DNA of 19,091 nt from RYN-111 sp046723735 (GTDB lineage: Bacteria > Actinomycetota > Actinomycetes > Mycobacteriales > SCTD01): contig JBKOVB010000065.1 in NCBI GenBank assembly GCA_046723735.1, forward strand, positions 1-19,091, read 5' to 3'. Numbering within the stretch: position 1 is the stretch's first letter; every line of letters starts with the position of its first letter. The translations under genes were made by a program, and so were the position numbers. Shown piece after piece: positions 7,539 through 13,815 of this stretch. Below the pieces are notes generated by a model. The model made no database searches, was not told the DNA's origin, and saw nothing but the letters and a program-made list of their open reading frames with translations.

Positions 7539-8332
7539 CGGGCGCCGGGGGACCCGCCCAGCGCCAGCACCACCAGGGCCACGGTGGTGGTCACCTCGAC
7601 CAGTGCACCGAGCACGTCGCCCGTGAGGCCTCCCACCCGTCGTACGGCATGTCGGCGCAGCAGCCGCGCGACGCCCAGCCCCGCCACCACGGCCACCGCC
7701 ACGGCGAGCACGTGCGGCCGGCGCGGCGTCGCGGCGTCGGGGTCGACCATGGCCCACGGCACGAACACCAGCAGCACGAGCGCCGTCCAGGCGGGGACCA
7801 CGCCGGGGCGTACCGTCCGCGCGACCAGCGCGCCCAAGCCGTCGGCTGTCGCCGCCGGGGTACGCCGACACGCGGCCGTCACCGCGAGGCGGCCCAGCAC
7901 GACCGCGAGCAACAGGTCCGCGGTGCCGGTGTGGAAGTGCAGGCAACGCTCCAGCGCCGCCACCTGCACCAGGAGCACGAGCACCACCGTCACGACCCCG
8001 AGCGGCCCGACCTCGGGGCTCTTCATGACGGCGCGCGTGCCCTCGGGGTCGCGGTAGGACGCCAAGCCGTCCGCGAGGTCGGCGAGCCCGTCCAGGTGCA
8101 GGCCCCGCGACAGCGCCGCGAGGGCGGCCACCCCGAGCGCAGCCGCCAGCAGGTCGCCCCCCTCGCGCCACCGCACGGTCACGACGAGGAGGCCGACCAG
8201 GAGCCCCACCACGACGCCGGCCAGCGGGGCCAGCTCCATGGCACGGCCCGCCGTACGCCGGTCGAGGCGGCCCGCCGGGCGCAGCGGCAGCACGGTGAGC
8301 GTCGTGAGCGCGAGCCGCAGACCGTCAGGCAC
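7535..8332 (-). CDS. cobS: Adenosylcobinamide-GDP ribazoletransferase (cobalamin synthase)
   Basis: A 265-aa integral membrane enzyme that joins adenosylcobinamide-GDP to alpha-ribazole (or its 5'-phosphate), the last assembly step of adenosylcobalamin. Signatures are GLHLDGLADLADGLASYRDPE (78-97, a metal-binding Asp-rich region), VMKSPEVGPLG (102-112) and GGLTGDVLGAL (234-244), with about six hydrophobic segments. The start is GTG 8332, with GGAG 7 nt upstream; it overlaps the end of the cobT-like gene by 8 bp. The family length of about 250 aa fits. It is the last gene of the MBL-cobU/cobT/cobS operon and ends convergently on the P-loop gene by sharing CTAG. Confidence 0.95.
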   Translation of the reverse strand: MPDGLRLALTTLTVLPLRPAGRLDRRTAGRAMELAPLAGVVVGLLVGLLVVTVRWREGGDLLAAALGVAALAALSRGLHLDGLADLADGLASYRDPEGTRAVMKSPEVGPLGVVTVVLVLLVQVAALERCLHFHTGTADLLLAVVLGRLAVTAACRRTPAATADGLGALVARTVRPGVVPAWTALVLLVFVPWAMVDPDAATPRRPHVLAVAVAVVAGLGVARLLRRHAVRRVGGLTGDVLGALVEVTTTVALVVLALGGSPGAR

Positions 8333-9032
8333 CGGCCAGCTCCAGCCCGGCCCGCACCACGGCCGCCGCCACGTCGGCGCCGCCCTCGCCGAGCCCCAGG
8401 TCCAGCAGCGGCTCGAGGCCCATCGATCGCCAGGCCTGCGCGGCGGCCGGGTGCAGCGGCGCCGAGCCGGCCAGCCACCACTGGGAGGCCTTCGGCAGCA
8501 GGCGGTGGGCGAGGAGCGCACCCGCGGCCGCAGCTGTGCCACCCCCGACCAGCACCGGCGTACGACGCAGACCCAGCCGCTCGAGCAGCCCTGCCACCCG
8601 GGCCAGCGCCGGGTCGCCCAGGTGCTCCACCAGCGCGGCCGGGTCGCCCACCAGGGGCCGGGCGGCGCGCAGCCCCGCCTTGACGGCGAGCACCTCGTCG
8701 CGCCACCGCTCGCGCGGGGTGGTGCCTACGACTGCCACCGGCTCCAGGTCGAGCAGCGCGCCGAGGGCGACCAGCACGGTCGTGCCTGGCACCTCCGCGT
8801 CCAGCACGACGAGGTCGGCACCGGCGTCTACGAGCCGGTCGGCCTCCTCGCGGCCGGCTGAGAGGCCCTGACCCGCACCGACCTGCACGTGCACCACCGC
8901 GCGGGGGGCCACCGGCGGGTCGCCGAACAGGCGCACCAGCTCGGCCCCGAGCCTCCCTCCCGGTGATCGTGGGAGATCAGGACCACCCATGCGTGGTGCA
9001 GTGCTCCCACGATCACGGTCGGACGGGGTCAC
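8325..9032 (-). CDS. cobT: Short, divergent CobT-like nicotinate-nucleotide:dimethylbenzimidazole phosphoribosyltransferase
   Basis: A 235-aa protein started at GTG 9032, which overlaps the upstream cobU stop as GTGA and has GGAG 6 nt before it. The C-terminal half fits CobT: LVGGGTAAAAGALLA (161-175), then SAPLHPAAAQAWRSMGLEPLLDLGLGEGGADVA (190-222), where E216 corresponds to the catalytic glutamate of the LGEG motif. The usual GEMGIGNTT region is reduced to LDAEVPGTTVLVALGALL (77-94). Canonical CobT is about 350 aa, so roughly 100 N-terminal residues are missing. Residues 6-24 are encoded by a 54-bp palindromic element. The operon position between CobU and CobS supports a role in activating the lower ligand, but the missing N-terminal region makes catalytic competence uncertain; it could be a shortened subfamily or a decaying gene complemented elsewhere. 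Confidence 0.75.
   Translation of the reverse strand: MTPSDRDRGSTAPRMGGPDLPRSPGGRLGAELVRLFGDPPVAPRAVVHVQVGAGQGLSAGREEADRLVDAGADLVVLDAEVPGTTVLVALGALLDLEPVAVVGTTPRERWRDEVLAVKAGLRAARPLVGDPAALVEHLGDPALARVAGLLERLGLRRTPVLVGGGTAAAAGALLAHRLLPKASQWWLAGSAPLHPAAAQAWRSMGLEPLLDLGLGEGGADVAAAVVRAGLELAGA
8963..9016. repeat. 54-bp palindromic element inside the 5' end of the cobT-like gene
   Basis: Perfect 13-bp outer arms, GTGATCGTGGGAG (8963-8975) and CTCCCACGATCAC (9004-9016), enclose a 6 x 6 nt unpaired section and an inner 5-bp stem ACCAC/GTGGT (8982-8986 and 8993-8997) with a 6-nt loop. The length is exactly 18 codons, so the reading frame stays open. The architecture and arm sequence resemble the element at 18074-18136, suggesting a dispersed REP-like family. 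Confidence 0.7.
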
Positions 9033-10306
9033 GAGAGGCTCCGTGCCCGGCCGGCGACCACCTGCACGACCTCGTCGGCCTCGTGCGCGAGCGCGGTGGT
9101 GGCTTGGCCGAGCAGATCGGCGAACAGACGCCCCGACCGCGTCGCGGGCACCACGCCCGAGCCCACCTCGGGCGCCACCAGCACCACGTCCCGCGGGCTC
9201 TCGGCCCAGGCGGAGACGAGCTCGGCCAGCGCCGCGTCGAAGACCTCCCGCGCGTGCGGCGACTCCCAGTGCTCCTCCAGCACCCGGGTCAGCCACAGCC
9301 CCAGGTCGTCGACGAGCACCGGACCGCCTGGCTCTCGCAGCACGGCCGCGACGTCCCCGGTCTCGACGGTCCGCCAGGACGCCGGACGTCGCGTCACGTG
9401 CCGCTCGACCTTGCGCAGCCACTCGGGGTCGTCGGTGCGCGAAGGAGCCGTGGCCACGTAGGTCACGTCGCCGTCGATCAGCGCCTCGGCGTACTCCGAC
9501 TTGCCCGAGCTCTGGCCCCCGAGCACCAGCACCCGACGGCCAGGTCGGACCGTGTCGAGCACCTCGCCGTCGCGGACCGCCGCGGCCCCCAGCGCGCGCA
9601 ACCGCCGGTCGAGCTCGTCCGGCGGCGGGTTGTGGTGGCCGACGTGGATGGCCCGCACCCGCGTCCGGTCGCTCACCGCCCCGACCGCGCGCAGGCGCTC
9701 GACCTGCTGCGGCCAGTTCGCCAGCGTCAGGTGCGAGGGCATCGGGGCGCCGGACAGCTCGAGCAGCACCACGTCGAAGTCCCGGTCGCGCACGGCGTCG
9801 ACGGTGCTCTGCGGGAGGACCCCCGTGTCGGTCCCGTAGAACAACCGCCCTCCGTCCGGCCCGGTCACGTCGTACAGCACGCTGTCGTCGGCGTGCTCGG
9901 CGTCGAGCACCCGGACGCGGTAGCCGTGCGCCTCGTGCTCCTCCCCAGGACGTACGGCGGTCGCGCTGACCTCCGGGCCGAGCACGGCCTCGGCCTGCTC
10001 GAGCACAGACGCCGGGGCGAGCAGGGTGAGCGGCCCTGGGGCGACGGCCCAGGAGCGCCACACCCAGGCCTGTGAGAAGTGGTGGTCCAGGTGCCGGTGC
10101 GTGACGAGGGCGAGGCGCACGCGGCTGAGGTCCGTGCCGTGCGCGCCGGTCGTCGGCCCCACGTCGACGAGCACCGTGTCGTCCAGGAGCACCGAGGTCT
10201 GGTTGCGGTGCACGCCCTGCTCCCGTGCGGCGGTGCACGAGCCGCAGCCGCACCACGGGTTCGGCCACCCGTCGGACGCGCCGCTGCCGAGCACCCTGAT
10301 CCGCAC
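9029..10306 (-). CDS. cobU: Fusion: metallo-beta-lactamase domain + adenosylcobinamide kinase/guanylyltransferase (CobU)
   Basis: A 425-aa two-domain protein. Residues 1-255 are a PhnP-like metallo-beta-lactamase fold hydrolase with a CGCGSC zinc-type cluster (C19, C21, C24), the metal motif THRHLDHH (H70, H72, D74, H75), D160 in FYGTDTG, and H221/H224 in AIHVGHHN. Residues 258-425 are CobU, which phosphorylates adenosylcobinamide and adds GMP: P-loop GGQSSGKS (263-270), probable guanylylated H303 in KVERHVTRRPASWRTVE, VLVDDLGLWLTRVL (330-343), and EVGSGVVPATRSGRLFADLLG (380-400). The GTG at 10306 gives the correct MBL N-terminus (MRIRVLGSGAS); the upstream Shine-Dalgarno is weak. It is the first gene of the cobU-cobT-cobS unit, overlapping cobT by four bases. 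The MBL domain may act on a cobamide precursor or remove a side product; its substrate is unknown to me. No cobalamin riboswitch fits in the 55-bp leader. Confidence 0.93.
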   Translation of the reverse strand: MRIRVLGSGASDGWPNPWCGCGSCTAAREQGVHRNQTSVLLDDTVLVDVGPTTGAHGTDLSRVRLALVTHRHLDHHFSQAWVWRSWAVAPGPLTLLAPASVLEQAEAVLGPEVSATAVRPGEEHEAHGYRVRVLDAEHADDSVLYDVTGPDGGRLFYGTDTGVLPQSTVDAVRDRDFDVVLLELSGAPMPSHLTLANWPQQVERLRAVGAVSDRTRVRAIHVGHHNPPPDELDRRLRALGAAAVRDGEVLDTVRPGRRVLVLGGQSSGKSEYAEALIDGDVTYVATAPSRTDDPEWLRKVERHVTRRPASWRTVETGDVAAVLREPGGPVLVDDLGLWLTRVLEEHWESPHAREVFDAALAELVSAWAESPRDVVLVAPEVGSGVVPATRSGRLFADLLGQATTALAHEADEVVQVVAGRARSLS

Positions 10307-10349
10307 GCCACCAGCCTGCCAGGTGGCCGATCACCGGCGGCGTCGCGGC

Positions 10350-10355
10350 TAGCGT
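10350..10355 (+). promoter_or_regulatory. -10 box of a likely leaderless promoter
   Basis: TAGCGT lies 6 nt before ATG 10362 of the 67-aa gene, with no Shine-Dalgarno. It falls in the 55-bp divergent gap shared with the cobU fusion gene. Confidence 0.5.
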
Positions 10356-10361
10356 GGGCGC

Positions 10362-10565
10362 ATGACCTGGACCTGGACCTACGCGGACGCCGACGGCCGG
10401 ACCTTCGAGCCGGAGGGCGGGACCGAAGGCTTCCCTACCCAGGCCGAGGCGGAGGACTGGATCGGCGTGACCTGGCGCGAGCTGCGCGAGGCCGGGGTCG
10501 CGGCCGTGACGCTGCACGAGGACGACCGGGTCGTGTACGGCCCGATGTCCCTCGACCCCGCCTGA
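10362..10565 (+). CDS. Small conserved actinobacterial protein (67 aa)
   Basis: An acidic, Trp-rich soluble protein: MTWTWTYADADGR at the start, then FPTQAEAEDWIGVTWRELREAGVAAVTLHEDD, ending YGPMSLDPA. The pattern is one I recall as a widespread small actinobacterial hypothetical family. There is no signal peptide, cysteine pair or catalytic motif. ATG 10362 follows a TAGCGT -10 box by 6 nt, supporting a leaderless message. It is divergent from the cobalamin operon and ends 4 bp from the convergent lipoprotein stop. Function unknown. Confidence 0.85.
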   Translation: MTWTWTYADADGRTFEPEGGTEGFPTQAEAEDWIGVTWRELREAGVAAVTLHEDDRVVYGPMSLDPA

Positions 10566-10569
10566 GGCT

Positions 10570-10920
10570 TCACGAGCAGATCCGCTTGAAGCCCTCGGCA
10601 TGCGGGCGGACCCCAAGCACCACCCGGTGGCCCAGGGGGTCTGTGAAGATCGCCCGGTCCGGCGGGAGGAGCGTCATCGTGCCCTCCTGGAACGGGTTGC
10701 CCCAGCCGTCCGGCGGGTTGCCGTTGCCGTCCTCGAGGGGCTGCACCGCCTCGTAGTAGGCGTCGTCGATCTTCGCCTCGTCGATGCCGCAATGCGTGTA
10801 CAGCCTGAAGGGGACCCCGCTCGGCGTCGACGTCGTCATCGGTGCCGCGGTGGGGGTCGCGGTGCCGCAGGCGGACATCAGTCCCAGCACGAACAGGAGC
10901 GTCAGGATTCGCACGACCAT
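10570..10920 (-). CDS. Small predicted lipoprotein (116 aa)
   Basis: Residues 1-18 form a lipoprotein signal peptide (RILTLLFVLGLMSAC) with lipid-attachment C18, followed by a Thr/Pro/Ala-rich spacer to about residue 35. The mature domain reads YTHCGIDEAKIDDAYYEAVQ, then DGNGNPPDGWGNPFQEGTM, and ends with GFKRICS. C44 and C115 could form a disulfide once exported. I recall this GIDEA ... GNPPxGWGNPxQxGTM pattern from many uncharacterised actinobacterial proteins, but no function is known to me. It starts 37 bp downstream of the aldo-keto reductase on the same strand, so cotranscription is possible. The Shine-Dalgarno is weak (GAGAAG close to the ATG). Confidence 0.85.
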   Translation of the reverse strand: MVVRILTLLFVLGLMSACGTATPTAAPMTTSTPSGVPFRLYTHCGIDEAKIDDAYYEAVQPLEDGNGNPPDGWGNPFQEGTMTLLPPDRAIFTDPLGHRVVLGVRPHAEGFKRICS

Positions 10921-10957
10921 GCTTCTCGGACGGGGCCGGCCGGTGCGCGGTTCCGTC

Positions 10958-11953
10958 CTACGGGCGGCGCGGCGGGCTGGCCGTCCGGGCCGGGTCGGTG
11001 ACGGCCACCTTCGCCAGCACGTCGTCGACGGCGTCCTTGAGATCCGCCGGCAGCGTCTTGGCCGCTGCGTTGTCGCGCACCTGCTCCGGCCGGGACGCCC
11101 CGACGATCGCCGAGGCGACGTTCGGGTTGCACAGCACCCAGCCCACCGCGAGCTGCGCCATCGTGAGGCCCGCGTCCGCGGCCAGCGGCTTCAGCTCCTG
11201 CACGGCCGTGAGCACCTCGTCGCGCAGCAGGCCGCGGATGAAGCCCGCGCCGCCCATCTCGTCGGTTGCGCGTGATCCCTCCGGGGGCGGCTGTCCCGGC
11301 AGGTACTTACCGGTCAGGACACCCTGCGCGATGGGCGACCAGACGATCTGCGAGACCCCCTCCTTCTCGCAGAGGGGGATGACCTCGGCCTCGATCACGC
11401 GGTACAGCGCGGAGTACTGCGGCTGGTTGCTGATCAGCCGGTCGAAGCCCATGTCGTCGGCGATCCGCAGCGCCTGCTCGATCTCCGAGGCCTTCCACTC
11501 GCTGACCCCGACGTACATCACCTTGCCCTGACGGACCAGGTCGTCGAAGGCGCGCAGCGTCTCCTCGAGCGGCGTCTCGTAGTCGAAGCGGTGGGCCTGG
11601 TAGAGGTCGACATGGTCGGTCTGCAGCCGGCGGAGCGAGGCGTGGCAGGACTCGACGATGTGCTTGCGCGACAGCCCGCGCTCGTTCACGCCCTCGCCCG
11701 TAGGCCAGTACACCTTCGTGAACAGCTCGTACGACTCGCGCTTCACGCCCTTGAGGGCCTCGCCGAGCACGGACTCGGCCTTGGTCCCGGCGTACACGTC
11801 CGCGGTGTCGAACGTCGTGATGCCGACGTCGAGCGCCTCCTTGACGCAGGCGGTGGCGACGTCCGCCTCCACCTGTGAGCCGTGCGTCAGCCAGTTGCCG
11901 TAGCTGATCTCGCTGACCTTCAGACCGCTGCGACCGAGGGTGCGGAACTCCAT
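10958..11953 (-). CDS. Aldo-keto reductase, potassium-channel beta-subunit-like family
   Basis: A 331-aa NADPH-dependent oxidoreductase with a TIM-barrel fold. The catalytic tetrad is visible: D49 and Y54 in FDTADVYAGTKAE, K80 in LFTKVYWP, and H121 in DLYQAHRFD. The C-terminal cofactor motif is SAIVGASRPEQVRDN. The overall pattern (MEFRTLGRSGLKVSEISYGNW) is that of the Kv-beta/YghZ-like group rather than the AKR5 group. ATG 11953 is preferred over an in-frame GTG 9 nt upstream because that GTG overlaps a TAGGGT -10 box whose expected transcription start is the ATG itself. It follows the DUF3043 gene by 17 bp. The physiological substrate cannot be read from sequence. Confidence 0.94.
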   Translation of the reverse strand: MEFRTLGRSGLKVSEISYGNWLTHGSQVEADVATACVKEALDVGITTFDTADVYAGTKAESVLGEALKGVKRESYELFTKVYWPTGEGVNERGLSRKHIVESCHASLRRLQTDHVDLYQAHRFDYETPLEETLRAFDDLVRQGKVMYVGVSEWKASEIEQALRIADDMGFDRLISNQPQYSALYRVIEAEVIPLCEKEGVSQIVWSPIAQGVLTGKYLPGQPPPEGSRATDEMGGAGFIRGLLRDEVLTAVQELKPLAADAGLTMAQLAVGWVLCNPNVASAIVGASRPEQVRDNAAAKTLPADLKDAVDDVLAKVAVTDPARTASPPRRP

Positions 11954-11960
11954 AGCCCGC

Positions 11961-11966
11961 ACCCTA
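11961..11966 (-). promoter_or_regulatory. -10 box of a likely leaderless aldo-keto reductase promoter
   Basis: TAGGGT on the minus strand, 7 nt before ATG 11953, in the 17-bp gap after the DUF3043 gene. No Shine-Dalgarno is present. Confidence 0.55.
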
Positions 11967-11970
11967 GGGG

Positions 11971-12486
11971 CTACGGGCGCACCTGGGGTCGCGGCACCCG
12001 CAGCCGGCGCATCTGCGTGGTGCGCATGAGGCCGTAGGCGATGTGGCTGCGCGTCTTCACGTCGGGGAAGGCCGCGCGCAGCCCCCGGCGAAGGTCCACC
12101 GCCGTGAACGCCATGTCGATCAGGGTGGCCGCCATCGTCGCGAGCAGCAGCGTGAAGGTCAGGTTCTGCAGAGCGACGTTGCGCGCGAACCCGGCCAGCA
12201 GGGCCACGACCGTGACGGGCAGCAGGATCCAGGCCATCGACCGGCGGCCGTCGACCAGGTCGCGCACCAGCTTGCGCACCGGACCGCGGTCGCGCGGCAG
12301 CATCTTTGACTCGTCGCCGCCCAGGCTGCCCTCGCGGATCCGCCGCCGCTCCTCGGCCTGCTTGGCGCGCAGCTGCTTGGCGGCTTGGCGGCGGCTTGTC
12401 GGCGGAGGCGCCACCGGGCCGCGACGCTTCTGGCTCTCGTTGCGCTTCGGGGTCGGGCGGCCCTTGCCCTCGGTCTGCTCCGTCAC
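11971..12486 (-). CDS. DUF3043 family membrane protein
   Basis: A 171-aa protein with a highly charged, Lys/Arg-rich N-terminal half (1-80, including RRQAAKQLRAKQAEERRRIREG), two hydrophobic helices (about 84-101 and 108-128), and a basic C-terminus (KTRSHIAYGLMRTTQMRRLRVPRP). This matches the DUF3043 family; the mycobacterial Rv2206 in the equivalent position belongs to it as I recall. Role unknown; an inner-membrane location is inferred from the helices. GTG 12486 is preferred because a TACGCT box sits 7 nt upstream and the protein begins with the usual basic tail. It lies 17 bp after nadA. Confidence 0.88.
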   Translation of the reverse strand: MTEQTEGKGRPTPKRNESQKRRGPVAPPPTSRRQAAKQLRAKQAEERRRIREGSLGGDESKMLPRDRGPVRKLVRDLVDGRRSMAWILLPVTVVALLAGFARNVALQNLTFTLLLATMAATLIDMAFTAVDLRRGLRAAFPDVKTRSHIAYGLMRTTQMRRLRVPRPQVRP

Positions 12487-12493
12487 GTCGTCA

Positions 12494-12499
12494 AGCGTA
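12494..12499 (-). promoter_or_regulatory. -10 box of a likely leaderless DUF3043-gene promoter
   Basis: TACGCT on the minus strand, 7 nt before GTG 12486, located between the nadA stop and the DUF3043 gene. No Shine-Dalgarno is seen. Confidence 0.45.
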
Positions 12500-12503
12500 G
12501 GCG

Positions 12504-13673
12504 TCAGGGCAGGGCGAGCATCTGGTCGAGGGCCTGCTTCGCGTGCTGCGCGGTCTCCAGATCCACCGTGATGCGGTTCGGCACCCGGCCCGCCACGAGC
12601 TCCTCCAGCGCCCAGACGAGGTGGGGGAGGTCGATGCGGTTCATGGTCGAGCAGAAGCACACCGTCTTGTCGAGGAACACCACGGTCTTGTCAGGGTGCG
12701 CGTTCGCCAGCCGGCGTACCAGGTTCAGCTCGGTGCCGATCGCCCACGCCGACCCGGCCGGGGCGGCGTCGAGGGCCTTGATGATCTGCTCGGTCGAGCC
12801 GACCAGGTCGGCCGCCTCGACCACCTCGTGCTTGCACTCCGGGTGCACCAGCACGGTGACGCCCGGGATGCGCTCGCGCACGTCGCGGACGGACTCCAGC
12901 GTGAAGCGGCCGTGCACGGAGCAGTGGCCCTTCCAGAGGATCATCGTCGCGGCCCGCAGCGCGTCGACCGTGTTGCCGCCGTACGGCTTGCGGGGGTCGT
13001 AGACGACGCAGTCCTCGAGCGCCAGGCCGAGGTCGCGCACGGCGGTGTTGCGCCCGAGGTGCTGGTCCGGGAGGAAGAGCACCTTCTGGCCCTTCGAGAA
13101 GGCCCACTCCAGGGCCCGCTTCGCGTTGCTGCTCGTGCAGATGGTGCCGCTGTGCCGGCCGGTGAAGGCCTTGATCGCGGCGCTGGAGTTCATGTAGCTG
13201 ACCGGCACCGTCACGTCGGCGACGCCCGCCTCGGTGAGCGCCTCCCAGGCCGCCTCGACCTGCGCGAACGTCGCCATGTCCGCCATCGAGCAGCCGGCCG
13301 CCAGGTCGGGGAGCACCACCGCCTGGTGGTCGCCGGTGAGGATGTCCGCCGACTCGGCCATGAAGTGGACGCCGCAGAAGACGACGTACGGCGACGACGG
13401 GCGCGCCGCTGCCTGCTGGGCCAGCTTGAAGCTGTCCCCGGTGACGTCCGCGAACTGGATGACCTCGTCGCGCTGGTAGTGGTGGCCGAGCACGAAGACC
13501 TGCTCGCCCAGCGCCGCCTTCGCGGCTCGGGCCCGCTCCACCAGCGACGGGTCGGACGCGGGTGGCAGGTCGCCGGGGCAGTCGACCCCGCGCTCGGAGG
13601 CCGGGTCGCTGCCGCGGCCCAGCAGGAGCAGCGCGAGCGGCGTGTGCTCCACGCCCTCCATGAGCTCGGTCAC
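12504..13673 (-). CDS. nadA: Quinolinate synthase, 4Fe-4S enzyme
   Basis: A 389-aa NadA that condenses iminoaspartate with dihydroxyacetone phosphate to make quinolinate for de novo NAD synthesis. Diagnostic segments are VLGHHYQRDEVIQFAD (61-76), VVFCGVHFMAESAD (97-110), SYMNSSAAIKAF (159-170), GTICTSSNAKRALEW (176-190), HPECKHEVVEAAD (277-289) and CFCSTMNR (339-346). The three Fe-S ligands are C100, C179 and C341. GTG 13673 is supported by GGGAG 6 nt upstream. nadB and nadC, the usual operon partners, are not adjacent; instead DUF3043 and aldo-keto reductase genes follow. A palindrome overlaps the probable -10 (TATCGT), suggesting repression. The nearby ErpA-like carrier and cysteine desulfurase supply the type of cluster NadA needs, though a direct link is inference. 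Confidence 0.97.
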   Translation of the reverse strand: MTELMEGVEHTPLALLLLGRGSDPASERGVDCPGDLPPASDPSLVERARAAKAALGEQVFVLGHHYQRDEVIQFADVTGDSFKLAQQAAARPSSPYVVFCGVHFMAESADILTGDHQAVVLPDLAAGCSMADMATFAQVEAAWEALTEAGVADVTVPVSYMNSSAAIKAFTGRHSGTICTSSNAKRALEWAFSKGQKVLFLPDQHLGRNTAVRDLGLALEDCVVYDPRKPYGGNTVDALRAATMILWKGHCSVHGRFTLESVRDVRERIPGVTVLVHPECKHEVVEAADLVGSTEQIIKALDAAPAGSAWAIGTELNLVRRLANAHPDKTVVFLDKTVCFCSTMNRIDLPHLVWALEELVAGRVPNRITVDLETAQHAKQALDQMLALP

Positions 13674-13686
13674 CGTCGACTCCCTC

Positions 13687-13707
13687 TTGTCGTCGCAAAG
13701 ACGATAA
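13687..13707. promoter_or_regulatory. Candidate operator over the nadA promoter
   Basis: An imperfect palindrome with 8-nt arms, TTGTCGTC (13687-13694) and GACGATAA (13700-13707), one mismatch between arms, and a 5-nt centre. On the minus strand the left arm contains TATCGT, a plausible -10, so a bound repressor would block nadA. I cannot match it to a known regulator motif. Confidence 0.4.
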
Positions 13708-13815
13708 CCCCCTGGGTGGCTGCATGCTTCCGCCCCTGGTCCTTGCGTCCTCACGAACGCGCGGGCGCTCGGGAGGGTTTGGTAGGACGCAGGGGGACGG
13801 ACGAGGAGGATGCGC

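Noticed and set aside
8988..8990. ATG 8990 as the cobT start
   Set aside because: Its nearest Shine-Dalgarno is about 15 nt away and it lies in the palindrome loop; GTG 9032 has GGAG at 6 nt and a GTGA overlap with cobU. It remains possible if the first 14 residues prove absent from the protein.
10307..10361. Cobalamin riboswitch upstream of the cobU operon
   Set aside because: The gap is 55 bp, far too short for a B12 riboswitch, and no B12-box-like sequence is seen.
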